From CAYYJM01 sp964471755 (GTDB taxonomy: Bacteria > Planctomycetota > Planctomycetia > Gemmatales > Gemmataceae), in the NCBI GenBank assembly GCA_964471755.1, contig CAYYJM010000299.1, forward strand, positions 1-7,118: a stretch of DNA of 7,118 nucleotides, given 5' to 3'. Below the pieces are notes generated by a model. The model was not told the origin of the DNA and searched no databases. It saw only the letters and a program-made list of their open reading frames with translations. Each line of letters opens with the position of its first letter. Within the stretch, counting starts at the first letter, position 1. The position numbers were made by a program, and so were the translations under genes. Below, one piece after another: positions 1 to 4,506 of the stretch.

Positions 1-19
1 CTGTGACGGCTCAAGAAAC

Positions 20-51
20 GGGGCGGGCGTCGGTGGCGCTCCCGCCCACCC
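20..51. repeat. GC-rich stem-loop near the left edge
   Basis: GGGCGGG at 21-27 is a perfect inverted repeat of CCCGCCC at 41-47. In an alternative register, 21-29 pairs with 43-51 over nine positions. In RNA from the minus strand that register has one U-G wobble; in RNA from the plus strand it has one C-A mismatch. On the minus strand the stem would be followed by CGTTTCTT, a weak T-rich tail, so it could be a poor intrinsic terminator for leftward transcription. No leftward gene is visible to its right. It could equally be a copy of a dispersed intergenic palindrome. The repeat is seen directly; the role is unknown. Confidence 0.4.
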
Positions 52-164
52 TACAGGGGCTTCCTCCGCAGCTCTGAACAACCGCCAGCTCCGCCGGCAC
101 GGCGTGGATTCCGCCGTCGAAGTGTGACCAATGGTAGGTTGGACAAAAAAAGTGAGATTTACGC

Positions 165-192
165 TTGCGATCCGCCCAGCGTATGGTAAAGT
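165..192 (+). promoter_or_regulatory. Weak sigma70-like promoter candidate for the operon
   Basis: TTGCGA (165-170) and TAAAGT (187-192) are separated by 16 nt, and each matches 4 of 6 housekeeping consensus positions. They lie in the most AT-rich part of the upstream region, just downstream of an A-tract. An inverted repeat, TACGCT (160-165) / AGCGTA (178-183), overlaps the candidate and could be an operator. AAAGTGA occurs at 149-155 and again at 188-194. If this promoter is used, the flp leader would be about 350 nt. Boxes this poor can arise by chance, and no start-site data exist. Confidence 0.2.
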
Positions 193-215
193 GACGCCTA
201 CCTGAATTACCCAAA

Positions 216-238
216 CCTCCCGGATTAACACCAGGAGG
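216..238 (+). repeat. Stem-loop in the upstream region (CCTCC...GGAGG)
   Basis: CCTCC (216-220) pairs with GGAGG (234-238) and GG (222-223) pairs with CC (231-232). One C-A mismatch interrupts the stem, and the loop is the 7-nt ATTAACA. No T-run follows, so this is not a good intrinsic terminator. The AGGAGGGG on its 3' arm looks like a ribosome binding site, but no start codon lies at a suitable distance. It may be the first element of the flp leader RNA. Confidence 0.35.
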
Positions 239-252
239 GGTCATTCAGATCA

Positions 253-276
253 GGAACCCCGGTTGGTCGGGGCTCC
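253..276 (+). repeat. Stem-loop in the flp leader
   Basis: GGA (253-255) plus CCCCG (257-261) pair with CGGGG (268-272) plus TCC (274-276). This gives an eight-pair stem with one A-C mismatch and a 6-nt loop, GTTGGT. A small stem, CCGA (275-278) / TCGG (284-287), follows directly. No poly-T tail is present. The pairing is seen in the sequence; its function in the leader is inferred. Confidence 0.35.
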
Positions 277-316
277 GAAATTCTCGGATACGATCGACTC
301 CGCTGGGCAAGACTAG

Positions 317-332
317 CACGCGGAAAGGCGTG
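317..332 (+). repeat. Short hairpin in the flp leader
   Basis: CACGC (317-321) and GCGTG (328-332) form a perfect five-pair stem around the loop GGAAAG. It is followed by AGGCAAACG. It slightly resembles a fragment of the GEMM c-di-GMP riboswitch, but the other conserved blocks of that class are absent, so it is recorded only as a hairpin. Confidence 0.25.
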
Positions 333-487
333 AGGCAAACGAGAATGACGAATCGTTCGGGTTTCGCGACTCGACACGGTTGATCGCTGCCAGTTGTCAC
401 CTCCAGGAAGGTTCTCTCCGGTCCGGACGCCCATGACGGTTGGCTATCACCATCGGAACTCAAGGTCCGGCTTCTCGCTTTTCATGA

Positions 488-504
488 TCCGGCATTGTGC
501 CGGA
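488..504 (+). repeat. Compact hairpin close upstream of the flp ribosome binding site
   Basis: TCCGGCA (488-494) and TGCCGGA (498-504) form a perfect seven-pair stem with a TTG loop, ending 28 nt before the flp Shine-Dalgarno. GGTCCGGA (420-427) and TCCGGACC (517-524) are perfect 8-nt complements that would enclose this hairpin. A 7-nt copy, GGTCCGG at 464-470, could compete for the same partner. The hairpin could protect or gate the pilin mRNA, but that is inference. Confidence 0.4.
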
Positions 505-532
505 GAACGGGATGCTTCCGGACCATCGAGGC

Positions 533-542
533 AAGGGAGGAG
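533..542 (+). promoter_or_regulatory. Strong Shine-Dalgarno that sets the flp start
   Basis: AAGGGAGGAG sits 7 nt before the ATG at 550. It is one of the two strongest ribosome binding sites in the window and fixes the pilin start at 550. The reading frame is open further upstream, to a TTG at 394, but that longer version would put about 50 unrelated residues before the short Flp leader peptide. Confidence 0.75.
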
Positions 543-549
543 TTGCACC

Positions 550-882
550 ATGCAACACCTGTTCTCGCAACTGTGGAACGACGACGAGGGTATCGTCGCC
601 CTGGAGTACCTGGTCCTGGCCACCATCCTGGGCCTGGGTCTGGTCGTCGGCGTGTCCAACCTGTCCGTCGCGCTCAACGTCGAGTTTTCTGAACTCGCCA
701 ACGCGATTCTGGCCTTCGATCAGGGTAACTTGGTCAATAATCAAGTCGGTTGTGGTGGCTCAAAGACCGGCTGGATGATCTCAGATAACCAAAGTAACGT
801 CACCTACGCAGACTCCATCCCGTCCCCTTCTAACAATGTCGATACCGGTGTGGTGATCACTTGTTTCGGCACTGTGCCGTGA
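550..882 (+). CDS. flp: Flp family type IVb pilin, long form
   Basis: This is the predicted major pilin of the Tad pilus. It is 110 residues long and has the class IVb prepilin signature: a short leader of 14 residues ending in Gly14, then I-V-A-L-E-Y, with Glu19 at +5 and Tyr20 at +6 of the mature protein. A hydrophobic helix follows (about 20-35). TadV, encoded next door, should cut between Gly14 and Ile15, the mature protein should sit in the inner membrane, and it should then polymerise. Classical Flp pilins are about 50-70 residues. This one has an extra polar, Asn/Ser-rich tail (about 57-110) with two cysteines, Cys68 and Cys105, that might form a disulfide. Its third-position GC is visibly lower than in cpaE and cpaF. 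The start is fixed by the strong upstream ribosome binding site. The family assignment is secure; major versus minor pilin status cannot be told from sequence. Confidence 0.88.
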   Translation: MQHLFSQLWNDDEGIVALEYLVLATILGLGLVVGVSNLSVALNVEFSELANAILAFDQGNLVNNQVGCGGSKTGWMISDNQSNVTYADSIPSPSNNVDTGVVITCFGTVP

Positions 883-883
883 T
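856..883 (+). repeat. Dyad at the flp stop codon, possible attenuator
   Basis: CGGCAC (867-872) and GTGCCG (874-879) are perfect inverted repeats around a single T. ATCAC (856-860) can alternatively pair with GTGAT (879-883), around an inner GGC/GCC stem. A pyrimidine-rich stretch (CTTCCTTATTC) follows, but not a clean T-run. Such an element could reduce read-through and give more pilin mRNA than assembly-gene mRNA. It overlaps coding sequence, so chance is a real alternative. Confidence 0.2.
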
Positions 884-943
884 GCTTCCTTATTCGTGAA
901 GATTGCAAGCCATCTTTGTATCTGGAAGTAGAAGAGTTTCACC

Positions 944-1573
944 ATGACCGCCTTCTTCCCAGCTCTGACTTTCGCCTGGACGTTCTTCACCGTCCTGATG
1001 GTCCTGCTGCTGATGGCGGCCTACGTGGACTATCGCACGTTCAAGATCCCCAAGTCGCTTGTCTTCGCCATCCTCGGGACCGGGTTGGTCGCCAACCTGG
1101 TTCGCGGCGGATGGATGGGAGCCAACGGCGCGGGGATCTTCCTCTTCCGGGAATCCAACGTCTGGCTCGGGGTCATCGACGGCTTTCTGTTCGCGCTCGT
1201 CGGTTTCCTCGCGGCCTTCACGGTGTTGTTCGTTCTCTGGATCCTGAAAACCTGCGGCGGCGGCGATGTCAAGTTGCTGGCCGCACTCGGGGCCTGGCTC
1301 GGCCCCGTCCTCATCTTCTTCGCCTGGATGGGTTCGGTCTTCGTCCTCATCCTGCTGTTCCTCGGCTCACTCGGCGTGATGTTGCTTTCTGGCCGACCGA
1401 TGCGTCTGTCGAAGAAGGGCACGGCCGCGAAGCCGGGGAAATGGCATACGTCGTATTCCTTGCCGGTCGCCATCGCCACGGCGTTCCTGCTTCTGTGGCT
1501 CTTCCGTGGCGAACTGGGCCTGGTCACGCCGCCCAGCGGTTCCAGTGCGAGGGCCCAGATCCATGCAAAATAA
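944..1573 (+). CDS. tadV: Prepilin peptidase, A24 family (CpaA/TadV type)
   Basis: This 209-residue polytopic membrane protein should cut the leader peptides from Flp and TadE on the cytoplasmic side of the inner membrane. The two aspartates of the A24 aspartic proteases are visible: Asp29 in YVDYRTFKIP, just after the first membrane segment (about 8-27), and Asp108 in GGGDVK (105-110), the GxGD motif. Other hydrophobic segments lie near 38-53, 75-100, 112-128, 129-147 and 171-187. It lacks the N-terminal methylation domain with zinc cysteines found in PilD, as expected for the short CpaA/TadV type. It begins 61 nt after flp, with a weak GAAGAG ribosome binding site at 931-936. Its last 11 nt overlap the start of tadE, implying coupled translation. 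The family call is secure. Confidence 0.9.
   Translation: MTAFFPALTFAWTFFTVLMVLLLMAAYVDYRTFKIPKSLVFAILGTGLVANLVRGGWMGANGAGIFLFRESNVWLGVIDGFLFALVGFLAAFTVLFVLWILKTCGGGDVKLLAALGAWLGPVLIFFAWMGSVFVLILLFLGSLGVMLLSGRPMRLSKKGTAAKPGKWHTSYSLPVAIATAFLLLWLFRGELGLVTPPSGSSARAQIHAK
1549..1553 (+). promoter_or_regulatory. tadE Shine-Dalgarno inside tadV
   Basis: GAGGG lies 9 nt before the ATG at 1563, within the last codons of tadV. It supports starting tadE at 1563 rather than at the in-frame GTG at 1506, which would add 19 residues ahead of the prepilin-like leader. Confidence 0.5.
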
Positions 1574-2018
1574 CGTTCCGCCGAAGCGCCGGGGCAGTCT
1601 CTCGCTGGAGGCGTTGCTGCTGATTCCGGTCTTTCTGTGCGTGCTGTTCGCGGTCGTTGAGTTTGGCCTGATGTTGGCCTCGCAGACGCTGATCAAGTCC
1701 GCGGCGGCCCAGGCGGCCCAGGTCGCGGCCCTCGGCGGCAGCGACGCGGACATTCTGATCAAGGTCGCGGACGTTCTGGGGATGCCTCGATTTGCCGCTC
1801 CCTCGTTGACCGTCGTGGCCACCATTAACAGCGATCCACCGGTCACGCTGTCGCCGGTTCCGAGCGGACCCTACACCCCGCCGATGAATGTGGGCGACAC
1901 CGTTCAGATTTGTATTACGGTCACGGCGAGCGATTGGCTTCCGGATCTGCTCGCCTGTTGTGGATTCAGTCTCGGCACGACGCAGCTGGCCGGGTGCGCC
2001 AGCGCGGTGAAGATGTAA
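1563..2018 (+). CDS. tadE: TadE-like pseudopilin
   Basis: TadE-family minor pilin of 151 residues. The N-terminus has a short basic leader ending in R-R-G (9-11), then S-L-S-L-E with Glu16 at +5 of a predicted cut after Gly11, and a hydrophobic segment (about 17-40). This is the TadE arrangement, which the TadV peptidase processes in characterised Tad systems. Position +6 is Ala rather than the usual aromatic residue. Residues 41-60 are Ala/Gln-rich and probably helical; the remainder should be periplasmic. Four cysteines cluster near the C-terminus (117, 132, 133, 145), compatible with two disulfides. The gene overlaps tadV by 11 nt and is followed by a 45-nt gap before cpaB. TadE, rather than TadG, is preferred because of the short length and the conserved glutamate. 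Confidence 0.8.
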   Translation: MQNNVPPKRRGSLSLEALLLIPVFLCVLFAVVEFGLMLASQTLIKSAAAQAAQVAALGGSDADILIKVADVLGMPRFAAPSLTVVATINSDPPVTLSPVPSGPYTPPMNVGDTVQICITVTASDWLPDLLACCGFSLGTTQLAGCASAVKM

Positions 2019-2063
2019 ATTCCAACGCCCGAACGGCACAAGACGGCCTGAGAGGTTGCACTC

Positions 2064-3206
2064 ATGAGCGCCAGTTCCTTCTTCGCGGTGACCCTGTCCA
2101 TCCTCCTGGGTCTGGGAGCCGTGGGCGGAGCCAAGTACGGCGGCTGGTTCGATCGACCGCAACCGCCGGCGGAGGTGAAACAGCCGCCGATCAAGGTGCT
2201 GGTCGCCGGCGAGAATCTGTTCGAGGGCATGGCCGTCACGGCCAATCAAGTTCGCGTCCGTGAGTTGCGGGCCGACGAACTGGCCCACTACCAGAAGAAC
2301 CGGGACAAGTTCCTGCCGGCGGTTCAGAATGCGGCCCACATGCGGATCGCTTCCCGGCACGTCGAGGCGGACACGCCGTTGATGCGGGAACACTTCCTCG
2401 ATCAGGAATTGCCCGATGGTCTGTCGTCGAGCATCCCGATGCACATGCGAGCGATCAACGTACAGATTCCTCGGGAGCGATGCAGTGGCGGTCTGCTCCG
2501 TGTCGGCGAGTATGTCGATGTCTTCCTCACCAGCCAGGTTGTTGGAAACGAGGACAACCCGGCGACCTTGCAGACGGCCTGCCTGGCTCGCGGTGTGCGG
2601 ATCATCGTCAAGCGCAACAATCCCTGGCCGATCATGACGCCCAACACGGACGAGGTGCCGTTGAACTTCACGCTCCTGGCGAACTCGTACCGGGCGGCCC
2701 TGATCGAGTTCTCGAAGATGACGGGCAACCTGACGCTGATGCCGTCGCCGCCGCCGGGCGATTTCCAGGTCGGTCGGCCGGGTCGGCCGGTCGCGGTCTT
2801 CTCCGATGCGACCAGCGCGGAATATCGCGACGAGGATCTGCGTATCGAGAAGGTGCAGCGGAGCGAATTGACGATCGGCTATCGCGATCTGGAACGATTG
2901 TTCAAGCTGCCGCCGCTGCCGGTCAAGGCGATTCCCGCTCCGGAGCCGAAGCCGAAGACGATCCTGCACTACTACGGTCTGTCGCCGTACCGGGTGACGG
3001 TGCTGCCGGTGGAGCCGTCGAAGGCTCCGGCGACGGCGGCCGAGCCCCCGCCGACGGGCCCGGAACCGGGCATTCCGGGCGAGAAGCCGACCTACGGCTA
3101 CCGGTTCTATCCGCCGGATGTCCTCATCCCGGCCAACAAGTCGAAGAGCGACTGTCCGGAGTGCGACGCGGCCAAGAAGCGGGCGTCGATGGCGTCGAAA
3201 CTGTAA
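2064..3206 (+). CDS. cpaB: Flp pilus assembly protein CpaB/RcpC
   Basis: Periplasmic Tad assembly protein of 380 residues, with one N-terminal membrane anchor (about 6-23). A SAF domain follows (about 43-112), recognisable from its KVLVAGENLFEG opening and its closing A-D-T-P-L stretch. The RcpC/CpaB core comes next (about 129-228), with the LLRVGEYVDVFLTS block (144-157) and a late LNFTLLANSYRAALIEF block (200-216). In known systems this protein helps the secretin CpaC/RcpA form or function. After residue 229 there are about 150 further residues, rich in proline, ending with a lysine-rich tail that carries a C-P-E-C pair (Cys364, Cys367). Typical CpaB proteins are shorter, around 250-300 residues. 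The start at 2064 is supported by GAGAGG at 2050-2055. No secretin gene follows in this window. The family call is firm; the role of the tail is unknown. Confidence 0.85.
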   Translation: MSASSFFAVTLSILLGLGAVGGAKYGGWFDRPQPPAEVKQPPIKVLVAGENLFEGMAVTANQVRVRELRADELAHYQKNRDKFLPAVQNAAHMRIASRHVEADTPLMREHFLDQELPDGLSSSIPMHMRAINVQIPRERCSGGLLRVGEYVDVFLTSQVVGNEDNPATLQTACLARGVRIIVKRNNPWPIMTPNTDEVPLNFTLLANSYRAALIEFSKMTGNLTLMPSPPPGDFQVGRPGRPVAVFSDATSAEYRDEDLRIEKVQRSELTIGYRDLERLFKLPPLPVKAIPAPEPKPKTILHYYGLSPYRVTVLPVEPSKAPATAAEPPPTGPEPGIPGEKPTYGYRFYPPDVLIPANKSKSDCPECDAAKKRASMASKL

Positions 3207-3217
3207 GCGTCCGAACC

Positions 3218-3233
3218 CGGGCAGGAGCGCCCG
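3218..3233 (+). repeat. Hairpin between cpaB and the TadG-like gene
   Basis: CGGGC (3218-3222) pairs with GCCCG (3229-3233) around the loop AGGAGC, inside the 45-nt gap and 18 nt before the next start codon. It has no T-tail, so it is not a terminator. It may be chance in GC-rich spacer DNA, or it may affect mRNA processing or initiation. Confidence 0.2.
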
Positions 3234-3240
3234 CCCTCGC

Positions 3241-3244
3241 GGAG
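3241..3244 (+). promoter_or_regulatory. Shine-Dalgarno that sets the GTG start at 3252
   Basis: GGAG lies 7 nt before the GTG at 3252. It supports this non-ATG start, which places the R-R-G and the single membrane segment at the extreme N-terminus, as expected for a TadG-like protein. Confidence 0.5.
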
Positions 3245-3251
3245 ATCTGTC

Positions 3252-4490
3252 GTGATTGGCTCCCGCTCGCGTCGGGGCTACCTGGCCCTGGTCTTCCTGA
3301 TCGTGCTGCCGCTGCTGCTGATCGTGCTGGTCATGGTGCTGCACACCGCGCACCTGGAGCAGGCACGCGGCGAGGCGCAGCACGCGGCCCAGACGGCCGC
3401 CCGGGCGGCCGCCCTCGCCCTGGTCCATGACGCCAGCCTTCTGGAAGTTCCCGGAGCGATGCTCCCCGTCCTGGGTGAATCCGTCAGCCAGGCCGGCCTG
3501 CTGGCCGAACAGAATCTCATCACCGGCAGCGGCACCGTGTTGATCGCGCTGCCGGACAACTCGGAAGAGAGCGACGTGATCTTCGGCCTGGTGGCCACGC
3601 CAGCGGACGTTCCAATTCGGGCGGACCTCACCGATGTCAGCATCCTTCCCCTCATCAACACGGTCCAGGTCAAACTGGTCCGATCGACCGAGCGAGCCAA
3701 CGCGCTGCGTCTGCTCGGTGGCGGATTCATGAACGGCCGATTCAACGAGATGACACGCTCGGCAACGGCGATTCTTGACCGCGGCGTGATTGGTTTCCGT
3801 CCGGTTCTGAACAAACCGATTCCGCTCGCTCCCCTGGCGTTGATTTCGAGCCCGAGTGCATCGGATTCCTGGGAAAATCAGGTTGAGATGGGAATCGGTC
3901 GGAAGGATCAGTTTCGATATCAGAAAGACCCTTATGTCGTCCTCAGCGGTCAGGACGGCCTGTACGAGATGACGGTCAATCTGTTCAACCAGCCGCGGGA
4001 CGAATCGCAGCTTCCTTCTCCGACGACGAACGCGGCGATCCTCCAGCTTGGCACGAGCAACCTGGTCGAGATCGCGCAGCAGGTGTCGAAGGGGATTCCG
4101 CCGGCGTCCCTGGCTGGGTTCAACGGCGAGCTGGTTCTTGGGTCGGGAAAAACGCTAACGGTGCCCGGCGCGGGCTACGGACCATCGCCCGGCAGTGATG
4201 AATGTAACTCCCTCGCTTTCGCTCTGAACGAATTGCAGACGACCGGCACCCTGCGGGCCTGGCCCCTGTACACCTACGCAGGCAGCGGACAGGTGGTTCT
4301 GACCGGGTTCGTGGCGGCACGGGTGATGAGGGTGGCTGTTGATCCCATGTCCGGACTGCAGTTCGTGTTGCAGCCGGCAAGCATGCACTCCCCGGCAATC
4401 GTGACTGAGTTTGATCGTCGTGCGACTCTGGAGGTTCCCCCGCTCCGGAATCGGTATCTATCCAGGGTCCGGCTCGCCCCCCCAGGTTGA
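3252..4490 (+). CDS. TadG-like Tad pilus-associated membrane protein
   Basis: This 412-residue protein has a TadE/TadG-type N-terminus: basic residues and R-R-G (7-9), a strongly hydrophobic segment (about 10-32), then an Ala/Gln-rich helix (about 36-57, with AAQTAARAAALAL at 45-57) that resembles the region after the anchor in putative TadG proteins. The residue at +5 after Gly9 is Val, not Glu, so cleavage by the prepilin peptidase is doubtful; it is probably a membrane-anchored periplasmic protein. No MIDAS-type DxSxS motif of a von Willebrand A domain is seen, unlike many longer TadG proteins. The rest (about 60-412) looks like a mixed, probably beta-rich extracytoplasmic region with only one cysteine and no family I recognise. 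It sits between cpaB and cpaE, where several Tad clusters carry the secretin gene. The TadG assignment rests on N-terminus and context only. Confidence 0.6.
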   Translation: MIGSRSRRGYLALVFLIVLPLLLIVLVMVLHTAHLEQARGEAQHAAQTAARAAALALVHDASLLEVPGAMLPVLGESVSQAGLLAEQNLITGSGTVLIALPDNSEESDVIFGLVATPADVPIRADLTDVSILPLINTVQVKLVRSTERANALRLLGGGFMNGRFNEMTRSATAILDRGVIGFRPVLNKPIPLAPLALISSPSASDSWENQVEMGIGRKDQFRYQKDPYVVLSGQDGLYEMTVNLFNQPRDESQLPSPTTNAAILQLGTSNLVEIAQQVSKGIPPASLAGFNGELVLGSGKTLTVPGAGYGPSPGSDECNSLAFALNELQTTGTLRAWPLYTYAGSGQVVLTGFVAARVMRVAVDPMSGLQFVLQPASMHSPAIVTEFDRRATLEVPPLRNRYLSRVRLAPPG

Positions 4491-4495
4491 GCCCC

Positions 4496-4499
4496 GGAG
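4496..4499 (+). promoter_or_regulatory. cpaE Shine-Dalgarno
   Basis: GGAG lies 7 nt before the ATG at 4507 and starts just after the previous gene's stop at 4488-4490. It supports the 376-residue CpaE over a longer reading from 4411, which would overlap the TadG-like gene by 80 nt and add 32 residues with no family character. Confidence 0.55.
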
Positions 4500-4506
4500 A
4501 ACGACC

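Larger units (their letters stand above)
1..549. other. Non-coding region upstream of the tad operon
   Basis: No open reading frame here has a convincing start, ribosome binding site or recognisable product on either strand. The region has three parts: a GC-rich stem-loop (20-51); a relatively AT-rich stretch (about 120-230) with an A-tract at 145-151 and a weak promoter-like sequence; and a leader of about 300 bases up to flp with stem-loops at 216-238, 253-276, 317-332 and 488-504. No tRNA, rRNA, CRISPR or known riboswitch was recognised. The 3' end of the preceding gene is not in the window. Confidence 0.6.

Noticed and set aside
131..205. 24-codon + strand small ORF starting at ATG 131
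   Set aside because: No ribosome binding site upstream, and it overlaps the AT-rich promoter-like stretch; probably chance.
317..360. Partial resemblance to a GEMM c-di-GMP riboswitch (CACGC hairpin followed by GGCAAAC)
   Set aside because: The second conserved block and the tetraloop-receptor arrangement are missing, so the similarity is limited to a few bases.
11..463. Small minus-strand frames (69-77 codons) in the upstream region
   Set aside because: No recognisable protein family; they overlap the predicted leader hairpins. One has a GGAGGTGA-like sequence nearby, but not at a useful start.
394..549. N-terminal extension of the pilin frame back to TTG 394
   Set aside because: The strong ribosome binding site at 533-542 and the 14-residue Flp leader place the start at 550; the extension has no prepilin character.
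1524..3428. Very long open frame on the minus strand opposite tadE and cpaB (634 codons)
   Set aside because: The translation is Arg/Gln/His-rich without domains, and it mirrors the codon bias of the + strand genes. Long antisense frames are common in GC-rich DNA.
2480..3430. Alternative + frame open reading (316 codons) within cpaB
   Set aside because: Ala/Gly/Arg-rich translation with no motif; the SAF and RcpC domains are in the other frame.
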